This document shows positions 54,753 to 64,000 of a DNA stretch of 64,000 bases, piece by piece. The notes beneath the pieces are model-generated. The model had not been told where the DNA came from. It was given only the letters and a program-made list of their open reading frames with translations, and ran no database searches. How positions within the stretch are numbered: the stretch's first letter is position 1; every line of letters starts with the position of its first letter. Origin of the DNA: Conus ventricosus (Eukaryota > Mollusca > Gastropoda > Neogastropoda > Conidae); contig CM031626.1 in assembly GCA_018398815.1 (NCBI GenBank), forward strand, positions 36,671,480 through 36,735,479. Direction: 5' to 3'. A program made the position numbers and the translations under genes.

Positions 54753-57700
54753 TTAATTTACGGTTCTCCAGTGCCCAATTGCATATGAAAACTCTGGATT
54801 AACAAACACACGTTTTGTGTTTGTTCTATCTAACGACTTCTTTGTTACAACTGTTGTGTTGATCTCATGTAGATTAGATCGCAGTTTTACGTTGTCATGA
54901 TGAAAAGCCTTATTGTCAAACAACGCTTCTTTGTAGTTGCATGTGATATGTTTGACTGCACAACGCTGCGAGATATTCCCTTTGCTTTCTTAATGATTTT
55001 CTCCTGGCTCGAAATACTGTACATTTTCGACCTTAAACCAACATACTCCTTAATCACCTTTCCTGTAATTCATCCTTCATCTTTCCTAAAACCTTCTTGT
55101 TAGTAATTGAATGCAAAGGCGAATCTTTAGGGTAATCAGATGTGTCGTACCATCCACATGCCCTTTATCTACTTCTAATTCCATGTCTTTATAGATGTCT
55201 TCAGTAGGAATATCTATAACAAAACTGTCTGTATCTGTGTAAAGTACTCTGGACTCTGGATACAAGGGTTTTAAAGTAGTCATAAAGAAATTCTAACATC
55301 AAAAGCTTTGATAATTCTAAAACGGTAAACCCAATAAATACAGGTTTGTCTAATTTGACTTTCTTTTTTTTCATCATTATGCCGAAAAGCTGATCATGAA
55401 ATCTTCTGAGTCCTGATAATTTGGTTTTGAAGTTAGCTTAATTGCTTCGTTCTCTTTGGTGACCAATCTGACGTCTTTGCGCTTGTGCGGATTCTCCATA
55501 GTCTTTCCAAAACAGCTGTTGTTCATCAACTTGAAAAGTCTTTTTCTGAAGCATCTGTGGATTTAGTTCTGAGATCAGTGTTCTTCATGATGTATGGTTT
55601 CAGAACTGTTCTTGATCAAAAGCAATTATGCGATGAACAGCTGTTAACTTCAAACCGTGTCTTAAATAAAATTGTAGAAGTCTGTAATGACAGACATAAT
55701 TTTTTTTGCCCCGAAGATTAGGCACAAGTTTAGGCGGCTCTCTGGGTTCATCTTTAGGCTTTCTGCAGCTAATGGGTAGTCATTATGCAGGTCATGGAGT
55801 TCATGAGGATATTCTAAGTCAACTTCTAGAATGAAACCACGCTGTTGATCAGGCGTTAAACTGCCCAACCACTTTAATGCCTTTTGAATATTGTTCGGAT
55901 CACCGCCTGTGTACATTTAAAGTTGCGTAATGGAAGTGATTGCGCCATAGCCCAACCATACAGATTGTTTGCATCTAAATACATAAGATAGTTAGACCTT
56001 TTACTCGGATCATAGTCGTCCAAGTATTTGTTGTTTGCTTTACAGTAATGATGCGACGCCATACTAATTCCCCCACGCAATCCGTTTTCAATCATCTGAA
56101 TCATTGGTAAATCTGACAATAAATCAATCTGTACTCCAGTAAACTTTAAGAAAGCGTCCCAGCTCATCCCGGGTGCAGAAATATAATGCGCAGGATCCAA
56201 ACTGTAATGTTTTATGCAGGTCTTTCTATAATTTTCAAAGACGTCCGCCAACAAACATACATCTGCCATTAAATAGGAGTCATGATAGTCTCCCATCGTT
56301 TTACAATCTAACTTTTGCCAAGCATCTTGAGCATGCTGGTAATCGGAGGTCGCTGATGTCCTTTCCTCTAAGACTAGAAAAGAACGCGCCTTTAGGCGGA
56401 AGTGTATCTTCGTCAAACCTTTCCCAACTGTTTCATGTATTCATAAGGGTAAACACCTTTCTAACAAGAGTTGAGTCAAAATATTTTTCCGTTATTGGGC
56501 AGGACTTTAAGGAGTTAGCCAGTGCCTCTAATGAGCCCATCATGTGTTGCATAGAGTCGTAGAAAGACATGTTATTTAAAGTGAAACACATGTACTTTTC
56601 TGATGACTGTGCAATGCATGCTACCCTGAAGGCGCTGTGTTACTGCTGTGCATTATAAGGTGAGAGTCATAACCTCGCAAGTTGTGAAAGAATACAGGCA
56701 GCTTCCATGTCTTGGATCAAACTTTAGTTGAAGATTGCATTTACTGTGCGCTGCACCTCTAAACTTCCACTAATGTGATCATGGTCTCTACTGTGGGGTT
56801 TACACTCTTGGGCGTTAGCTCTAAACCGCAAATCCAACAATGCGTGGCTGAGTCTACTGTTGTTGGTCTTCAGCGCCATTATGATTTCAGATAAGTTTAG
56901 ATTATTAGAACAGGCGTACGCACTTGCTGCATGCGTTTTAAGAATGTTTCTGCGCATCTGGTCCTCTATATAATTCTGGCTCTGAATAAAACGCCATCCG
57001 ACCTAACAATAATGAAGGCAAATGAACAAATCTGATGATTACTCATTAAGACTGTTTTTCGAAGTTTTTGTGGTGCTGGCCCTTCATAAGGAACAATAAG
57101 CGACTCGAAGTCTGCGTAAACTAACGTATGGACTTGTTTGCAGCCGTTTCCAGTTCTTAAAACTAACTTTAGATCCTGGCGGGGGCGTAGTTAGTTCTGT
57201 CTTACAGTCTACAGAACTTTTACAATGTTTTATATGTTCAAGCGCGGCTTGAGCGGTTGGAATTCTTGTTAAACATTTTCTACAGAATTCTTGTTTATGT
57301 TCATGCTTTGAAGTATGCGCTAATAATCTGCTCATTGTGCGTATCAATGTGTAATGGGGCAGCCCTGCTGGCGAAACATTAGGAGTAAGTCCACATGACT
57401 TTTGGCTGGTTCGCCTATTGTTGGACTGTTCTTGGACACTTTAATTGGCACCAAATTTGTTTCCTCATCCCATGTGTATACATTAACAGTTATTGGGTTG
57501 TTTTGTTCTTCAAACTGATCAATTTGGTCTCACACTAACAGGAAAGGATATTCCATTGAAGTTAAGATCTTTGGCGTATTGCGATAGTTAGTCACTCTTT
57601 CTGCGTGTTCGCGGACATGATGCAGCCTTGCAAGAACGCACCACATGAAACATTTGTTGTCTGAATTTTTTATGTTTAAAACTGCTCTCTTTAAAACAAC

Positions 57701-58143
57701 TCCCGAGGTAGCGGAATGTAAGCCTTGCCTACAATCGGTGCATACTTAGCCTGTTTTAATCTAATCTCTAAGACTTCGCCCTCTGACCAACCAGAGCCTC
57801 TCATTTTAGCTTCTTCAGCGGCAGCGTCAAACTGTGTAAGCAGTTCGTTGCCCAACCGGGTGTTAAGTCATTAGAGGAAAGAATAGTCTGTTGTTTAGTC
57901 GAGACCCAGACTTCTAGATTTCTTCATTTATTGTTACATAGTCGATTAAAACAGCTAACATTAACTTTAATGGGGGGTCTATTGTTAGTTTGCCTGGAAC
58001 TTGAGAAATAGCATGAAAACACTTGCCTGTACGTTTGTTGGGTCAATGACTTCTAAATCAATATCATTCAGTGCTCTTGATAAACGCTCTCTCTCAAGCA
58101 TTCCTTCAAACAATTCATCTGGGCCTTCATATATCTTAGCCAT
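54753..58143 (-). pseudogene. polB: Polinton protein-primed family B DNA polymerase
   Basis: From ATG 58143 (MAKIYEGPDELFEGMLERER) to TAA at 54755-54753, about 3.4 kb, the normal size for Polinton PolB. Ordered motifs: KRAVLNIKN (about 57690), TVNVYTWDEE (about 57490), MSRLLAHTSKHEHKQEFCRK with CRKC and HIKHC metal-binding residues (about 57330-57230), and RDHDHISG (about 56780). Next come YLMADVCLLADVFENYR (about 56270, exonuclease region), YLMYLDANNLYGWAMA (about 55960, polymerase motif A) and YTDTDS (about 55235, motif C). The C-terminus ends SYAIGHWRTVN. Stops and frame changes are numerous, for example at about 57940, 57860, 57110, 56700, 56400, 55900 and 55130. It copies the element from a terminal protein primer in intact relatives. 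It is tail to tail with the integrase with no spacer. Confidence 0.88.
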
Positions 58144-58198
58144 GCTGTTTTCTTTTCTAAGCCAACATATTTATTTAAATTTAAAAAAATACAACGGC

Positions 58199-58690
58199 TT
58201 AATCAGAATCAATATCAACGGTCTTTTTGTGCTTAGACTCATAAACTAAAGTATAAACACCTTTTGGTGTTGTTAATGTGAGCTGTTTAGAACAGAGTTT
58301 AATGTTTCGTTTACTTTTTTTAAGCATTCCTTTTTTATCTGCCGGGGTTTGGTGTTGAAAAAAATTGCCCTCCCCTTTCTTTGAATAAATTTTGTTTTTG
58401 TGTCATCAAAAATGGCCTGTAAACGTTAAATTCTTCCCCGTGTTTGAGTAACTAGCGCTTTATTTATTGCAGTCAAAAACGAGAAGTTTAGCTGTTTTTA
58501 GTTAAACCCATAGCTGTGTGCTTTTGGATTTTGTTTTAATTTTTTTGCAGCCGCACTTACAGAAAATGAACACGGCCCCGAGGCAAAAGACAAACCTCCT
58601 AGAGGTAAAGCTGGGGGCTCCTATGCCTTTGCTAAAGCCCAACCTCGTTCCTGCTGATGAGCGCTTATATGTGTTCGTATTAACTATGAA
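58199..58690 (-). pseudogene. Broken minus-strand Polinton gene
   Basis: The last 45 codons are readable: KGMLKKSKRNIKLCSKQLTL, then TTPKGVYTLVYESKHKKTVD and a stop at 58199. Upstream text (NPKAHSYGF at about 58500, LGGLSFASGP near 58590) is in other frames. Very basic. It sits 55 bases beyond the polymerase start in the same orientation. Family not recognised; core-like or DNA-binding is only a guess from charge. Confidence 0.4.
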
Positions 58691-60060
58691 ACAGCTTTAA
58701 AAGGGCGCAGAATACTTCGTTTGGTTTTGCTGTATTTGAAGGTTTGCTCTTTTTTTGTTGCTTTGGTAATGTTGGTTAATTGAAGGTTTTTATGTTAGGG
58801 TTTTTACTATCTCTTTCGGGCGGCGTTAGGACTTTTGGAAAAACCCTGAACAGACATGCTTTTTAAAAATAAAAAAAATTTAGTTATTAATTTAAAAAGT
58901 TTTCTTTATATTCAGCGCGCATCATATTTTAAAAAACAAATGTCTTAAGGGTTTATCGGCTTCTTCTTTTTTTCAATTTAAATGTTATTACGTCTCTCCA
59001 GTTCTCCGTTCCCATGCAATGATTACCCTTTTTTCCCCTTAGGAAAAACCCAAAAACCCGTATTTTGTTGTTAATTATCTCAAGCCTAACATTGTAAAGA
59101 TGTAAATCTTTAGACACTAGGTCTGCTGTTGACTTCTCCCCCTCCACCCCAAACAATTTTCTTATTTGTAAATTGATTAAGGTCTAACCCCGCTAGCGTA
59201 GATTTGGTTAGGATCCTAAATTGTAATTGACTTTCGTTTTTTTGGGTTAAAAACTTTTCCCTTGCTTTTTGAACGGTTTTTCTCTTACACAGCAAAAAAA
59301 TCCCTTTAAGCGATCTTGCTGCGACGCTTAAAAAAAAAATTCCATTTTTGTGTCTCCCCTGCTTTGGGTTTTTTGTATGATGAATCACTTTTGTAATATT
59401 TTGTAATTTTGATGAATTGGTGCTCAACAGCCTTGTGTGGGGTTGCTAAAAGTCAAACTCTACGAGTGTCGAAATCTGTACTTTGCTCCGGTGTCTGTGA
59501 TTGAAAACACGTTTGTATTCATTAAAAGTTGTTCATAGAAAATCTGTTTTTTTAAATGTCCTTGATGTAGGCGCAGGCTTTTAACAACTAAAATCTAAGG
59601 GAATAGAAAGCGATTTCCATACGAAAAATTTAGATTTAGGATTTTTGCTGCTTTTGCTCTGCCCCAAAAGTGCGGTTTCAAAAGTTTTAGTGTTTTTTCT
59701 TTATTTTTCCCTTGAACGCAAGATCGGCCCTTTCATTCTCGGTTAGCATAGATCAGAATAGGTTAAAAATTTGTCTGCATTGTGTAAAGAAAATATTTTT
59801 CCCCCTCAATTTTTATAAAAATTTTCAAAAGATTCCCCGTCCCAAATTTGGACAACTGTCCCGTTTGTGTTGTTGTTGAAGCGAGTTTATTTTGAAAAGT
59901 AAGACGGAGGCCCCCGGACATCACTTCATCCCCTCCTAAAATCTGGAAAATTTTACAGTAAGAATTTGATCCGCATCAAAAAATTTGTGGTTATTTGGAA
60001 AGTAAAATTTTTCCCTTTTTCCTTCACGCCCCCAAAGGGGTTTTCAGCTTTCTTAGGGTC
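58691..60060 (-). pseudogene. Heavily decayed Polinton segment
   Basis: Minus-strand coding fragments only: 58953-59156 (VRLEIINNKIRVFG, then CMGTENWRDVITFKLKKRRS) and 59110-59427 (KVIHHTKNPKQGRHKNGIFF, ILTKSTLAGLDLNQFTNKK). Many A, T, C and G runs of 4-8 bases break the frame every 50-100 bases. No domain was recognised. Confidence 0.3.
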
Positions 60061-60129
60061 AAAAATGAGCCTATGTTGTGGGTTTTTTTTGAAGCAAAAA
60101 AAAAAAGTTAATTTTTTAAAAAAAGGAGG

Positions 60130-61303
60130 AATTTAAGCGAAGAAGATTTGATGTTTTTGATGAGGAGCGATATGAGTTTGAATGGTCCCCCTTTGACACG
60201 GCATGCTCAATGCTCTCAATGCGGCGTGAATTAAAAGAAAAGTCGGTCGGGATTTTTCAAAAGTTTTGGCAAGAACCCCCCCGGGAATTTTAGACCCCAA
60301 AAAATTTTGAATTAGAGATGGGATTTGTCTGTAAAAAAACGCCCAAAGGGCAACTTGGTTTTGGGTTAAAACTAAACCAGACCATCAAAATTTTTAGCCA
60401 AGAGTACAATTATAAAAGATCAGTGTGAAAGTCAAAATCGCCTTGGTCTTGTTAGGCCAAAATTTGGGGGGAGGCGTTTCTAAACTTCAAAAAAACACTC
60501 AGGAACTCCCCAAAATAACCAAAAAAAAGGAACTTAAAGAATTAAATCAAACGGGAGATGAAATAATAAATGCAATAGAAGCAGAAACAGTTTTTCAGAA
60601 GAAACGCATTTAAAGACTATACAGATCACCCCTACCCCCTGCGAGAAATACGCCCTTGATCATGCTTTTTAAAAAGCATCAGGGGGGAAAATTAACAAAC
60701 AATTAGAAAATAGGTGAACTAGATGAGCATATAAAAAAGAAAAAGAAAAATCGTGAGGTGATGACGCCAACTTGGGCCCGTTTAAAGAAAGAATACCCCC
60801 AAAACTAAAAGTCTTGAACAAAAAGAGATCAGCAAGACTAGAAGTGTTGTTATAACCCAGAAAAATTACGAAACAAATGAGCAGAAAAAAGAGAAATATC
60901 CAAAAATATTTTTATATGAAGACAAACACTAGAGAACGAATCCGAAAAGTTTTTTAAAAGCAAAGGGGTCACATTAGCAAGCGTTATAACAGCCTTTTGG
61001 GTTTTTAATAAGCCTGGTGTTTGGGTATTACAGGCGGCGGTGGAGGTCAAAAACCCGTGCCTCCCCCCCCTCGCCTCCATGGCCCGATAAAAACATGGGT
61101 AAAAAAACAGCTTGATCATCTTTCGGGTTTATTAAAAAAAATTAGCCAGTAAAGCTATAGACGCTTTACCAGGAATATTGGGGAGTATTGTCAGCTGGCT
61201 TTTGTCTACTGCAAGCAAAGTAGTTGGCTTTATGGCCGAGCACTTATGGGCATTAGTTCTTGTAATAGTTGGGTTACTATTTAGTAAGATAAAGACCAAG
61301 TAA
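60130..61303 (+). pseudogene. Broken plus-strand Polinton gene with C-terminal membrane region
   Basis: Frames at 60137-60270 read RRRFDVFDEERYEFEWSPFD and MRRELKEKSVGIF. At 60425-60612 they read LGGGVSKLQKNTQELPKITK and an acidic stretch. Near 60965 comes GVTLASVITAFWVF, and from 61136 to TAA 61303 a clean segment (LASKAIDALPGILGSIVSWL, KVVGFMAEHLWALVLVIVGL) ends FSKIKTK. A long protein with a Gly-rich linker and terminal hydrophobic helices has this shape in other Polintons, so this may be one virion-type gene of about 390 codons. Stops occur roughly every 100 bases in the middle. Family assignment is from memory and tentative. Confidence 0.4.
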
Positions 61304-61387
61304 TCCTATGCCAGTTAATCAAGAACAAGCGCTGTCTTTTCATATTCATGGTCATCGCGAACAAAGTCCGCGAGCTTTGCTGAGTCT

Positions 61388-62105
61388 TCAATGACTTTGG
61401 GGGTTTTGGACTTCGGGGATTGGATGACTTAATCTTGGGTGTTCTTTTATTGTTTGTAATATTACTGGCTCAGAATTTATGTCGTTTTTCCCAACCTTCT
61501 GTTCATTGCCTGCTATAAGAATTTCATTATTATAGTTTATTATTGTACCTATATGGAGTCTGAGGTCAGAAGGCAGCATGTATAAACCAGTGCCAACAGC
61601 AAAGTCTACTTTCGATCTTGCGTATTGTAAAACATGTTGGTACCTTTGAATACTTGAAGGTAAATCAACTGTAGAATTAATGGCGTCTCTAAATTTGCTA
61701 AGTATTGTTTTTGTTGCGTCAAAGCCAGTAGAAAAGTCAGATTTGCTCGATCTCGCCTGTGCTTGCGACCTAGAAAAACACCAACGTAAGTACGAATAGA
61801 GTCGTTTATTAGTTCTATCTTCCTGTTTAGTTAAGACACTTAGAAGTGTCTAAGATAAAATGTTGTCCATGCTGTTTTTATGCTCTTGCTGTAGGGACCG
61901 GGCTGAAACAGTTGGGCCTGGAAATGAAAGATTTGAAAGGAGGATGCCAGTCATAGTTATACTTTATGTGCGTGCCCCGAAAAATAAAGGTCGGCCTTGG
62001 CATTGATTAAGATCCAACTTTTGTCTAAAGTCTGTATTAACATTAATATTGAATTCGTTACAGATCCTTTCAAAAGCCTTCAAGTACTATTCTGTTGCGA
62101 AATGG
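61388..62105 (-). pseudogene. Broken minus-strand Polinton gene, unrecognised
   Basis: Minus-strand text is coherent from about 62090 (FERICNEFNINVNTDFRQKL), through KQEDRTNKRLYSYLRWCFSR (about 61830), FDATKTILSKFRDAINSTVD and LPSSIQRYQHVLQYARSKVD (about 61650), to MLPSDLRLHIGTIINYNNEI and a TGA at 61388. Two stops and one shift interrupt it. It reads as a mostly helical protein, 240 residues or longer. The upstream frame 62187-62459 (LCPDCHFFIKSEYSLKSYLT) may be part of the same gene. I cannot assign it to protease, ATPase or capsid. Confidence 0.4.
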
Positions 62106-62839
62106 ATTTAAAACGTGTTTGTCATTTGTAATGGCGCTTGCAATTCAGCCAATACGTTCTAAAGGAAGAATAGAAATGAAATCTGTTCACTGACCTCCCC
62201 AAAGGATAAGGTGATTTAAATTGATCAGCATACGAACTCCACACAGTTGATGCGCAACAACAGCAAAGTTTAAAACTGGGTTATGATATAAAAAACTGCA
62301 TCGGATGACTAAACCACGCTTTCTGATGTGGTCGTTTTTCAATAGGGGGGTTAGATAGCTCTTCAATGAGTACTCACTTTTTATGAAAAAGTGACAGTCT
62401 GGGCACAGCAATGTCAGAGTATCAGTTGCTATATTTTTAAGATTGTTAGTGCGGCCCAACAGAATATTTTGCTCAGTATATTTGAATGCACCTCATTTTT
62501 AATTTTGTTTTAAAAATTGTTTGTAACAATAACAAAACCCAAGACCGTCCTTCGTTTTTAGAACTGCTATTAATAACAATTGGGAAGCAGTACGGTCGCA
62601 CTTCATGAAATATTTTACAAAGTCGTATGGTTTTAATATAAGTGAGCCAGGTAGAGAATAAATAAGGTTCTAAAAGTGACAAAACAGGGACCAAAATTAG
62701 CAGTTAGTTAACAATACCTGATGGTTATTACGGGTTTGCTCCTAAAGAAGCAATGAGAAACTTGGACATTACTCTCAAACTTAACAATGCAAAATCTAAA
62801 AACACAATGTGTTAACCCATTCAAGCCTGAGAAGCATCG

Positions 62840-63160
62840 TACTTTTTTGATTTAAAGAGCTAGCTAAAATGTTAGGCTTTACAACTGGCAATCTACCCAC
62901 TCATAGTTTTAGAGCTGCGCCAGATTGAAACTAGTTTGTAGGGGAAAGTCCGCTCGATCTTGCATTAATTCATTACTCTATGTTCTTGGATGAGCTGAGC
63001 ACTGATGAAAACTTATATGAGTTGGGAAGGCCCTCAACTGTTTAAGAGCTCTTCCGTCAGGGAAAGCTGCATATTGCGATTATGAAATTATACAATTCCC
63101 TAATTTACAGTTTAAAAGATTAGTTTGTGGAGGGTCGGATCATTTAATATAAAAATGCAG
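62840..63160 (+). pseudogene. Coding-like plus-strand fragment in the Polinton
   Basis: Plus-strand frames read LAKMLGFTTGNLPTHSFRAA (about 62863), SPLDLALIHYSMFLDELSTD (about 62950) and, one frame over, LRALPSGKAAYCDYEIIQFP (about 63042). It could be a minor-capsid-like gene by position, but no diagnostic motif was seen. Confidence 0.3.
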
Positions 63161-63363
63161 ACAAAACGGGGAAACTCGTGAAATGTGATAACCTGCACAT
63201 TGTTTTGGAAATAAAATAATTAGTTTACTAAAACAGTCGCGTTGACCAGAAGAACCGGGAGTTACATTAGCGCCTGTAAGGTGAATAACCTTAAAATTTA
63301 AAAGACCTTGCAACTTGCGGACTTTGAACAAAATGGGAGATAGGCGCTTTGAAAGGGTTTGAG

Positions 63364-63522
63364 TACACTAAAGATGGTGATTAAAAAACGCAAAGAGGTT
63401 GGCGACAGCAAAAAGTTTCCTAAACTAGAACAACTGCGCAATCTAGGGGCAAATAATGTTGGCCAGTATGAATATAAAATAGTTCGAAAACCTGACCTCA
63501 AATGGCACTTAGAACCATATTA
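63364..63522 (+). pseudogene. C-terminal fragment of a plus-strand Polinton gene
   Basis: Reads LKMVIKKRKEVGDSKKFPKL, then EQLRNLGANNVGQYEYKIVR and KPDLKWHLEPY to a TAG at about 63522. A clean 50-codon run in an otherwise broken area. Another possible frame starts at ATG 63525 (MGNKI, immediate stop, then TIVGKEIEITPYGKSS at about 63640). Not recognised. Confidence 0.3.
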
Positions 63523-63832
63523 GAATGGGAAATAAAATTTGAATTCATAAGCCCATTTACATATTTTAGCCGTCAAAAAAGTTTCAGAAAAGCATTCAAC
63601 TCTGGCCCTTTACATGTAAGTCTTATGCCAGAACGACAATAGTCGGGAAAGAGATTGAAATAACGCCGTATGGGAAAAGCAGTACATCCTCCACAGAAAA
63701 GAAACATTGTAAAAAAAGCTTCTACAAAATTACATTCTTTCCAAGCAGAAAATTTGGAGACACTTCACAATGATATTTGAAATTTCTGTCTTTAAAGATG
63801 TGGAGAGGGGTGGGTTGTGGCGTTAGTGATGA

Positions 63833-63845
63833 CCTATATAAAAGG
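63833..63845 (+). promoter_or_regulatory. TATA-box-like element
   Basis: CCTATATAAAAGGAATT gives a consensus TATATAAAAGG about 60 bases after the previous coding fragment. It would drive the next plus-strand Polinton gene to the right. Confidence 0.4.
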
Positions 63846-64000
63846 AATTAATTTAGCTGGCAAAACTTAGACGTTAAACGCCTTAACGTTACCATCGTCG
63901 TTCTTCACAATGTGAGGATATTAAGATCATAACAACAAGCAACAAAATCAATGTTGACTTAAATAGAAACAATCTTACAGAACTGAATTGGATTAATCTT

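Larger units (their letters stand above)
52199..64000. mobile_element. Polinton/Maverick element, decayed, right end outside window
   Basis: Integrase and protein-primed family B DNA polymerase occur together with small Polinton-type membrane and accessory proteins, a combination found only in Polintons (also called Mavericks or polintoviruses). The order left to right is: membrane protein (-), small protein (-), membrane protein (+), small protein (+), integrase (+), polymerase (-), then broken genes on both strands to the window end. Capsid, packaging ATPase and protease genes were not identified and would be expected to the right or in the unreadable genes. Every gene longer than 100 codons carries frameshifts, so the copy is dead. 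The left limit is uncertain (51.65-52.2 kb). Confidence 0.85.

Overview
This is animal (metazoan) genomic DNA. Supporting features are spliced coding exons with GT/AG borders, long (GT)n and (CA)n microsatellites, dozens of minisatellites, and six classes of eukaryotic transposable element. A lophotrochozoan, probably a mollusc and possibly a gastropod, is my best guess. It rests on the mix of Polinton, BEL/Pao, Penelope-like, CR1/L2-type LINE, piggyBac and hAT relics plus tRNA-like SINE pieces, and no sequence search was possible.

Layout. (1) 1-12746: two coding exons (1171-2730 and 8061-12746) of a plus-strand gene for a very low-complexity, Gln/Ser/Pro/His-rich nuclear-type protein, possibly USF3-like. 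It is preceded by an intron tail made of about 30 repeated pseudo-acceptor motifs. The intron between the exons carries a piggyBac-family relic (4995-6809, flanked by TTAA). (2) 12747-31800: no host gene is clear apart from one weak minus-strand exon at 29.7 kb. The region holds CCAAT-containing repeats, about ten minisatellites and a hAT-like element with a zinc-finger ORF (18913-20520). (3) 31800-35230: a diverged segmental duplication of about 0.9 kb with tRNA/SINE-like pieces, then the GIY-YIG end of a Penelope-like element. (4) 35290-41640: a 41-bp minisatellite of about 51 units, interrupted by a 5'-truncated non-LTR retrotransposon (about 37394-40158) and resuming for 5 units, followed by the 3' end of a second, L2-type LINE. 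(5) 42490-43450: a 21-bp minisatellite. (6) 44353-47499: a BEL/Pao LTR retrotransposon with 185-bp LTRs and a 5-bp target duplication, which has lost reverse transcriptase, RNase H and integrase. (7) 47500-51650: microsatellites, a 39-bp-arm hairpin and a decayed unrecognised gene (50423-51129). (8) about 52.2 kb to the window end: a decayed Polinton/Maverick with retroviral-like integrase and protein-primed family B DNA polymerase meeting tail to tail, several small Polinton-type membrane or accessory proteins, and further broken genes to the right. Its right terminus is not in the window.

Functionally the window is one host gene in a field of nested, mostly dead mobile elements. Frameshifts occur even in the well-preserved host exons, so part of the breakage may be assembly or consensus error. 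The Polinton also carries stops and rearranged frames typical of real decay, increasingly so to the right of 58.5 kb.
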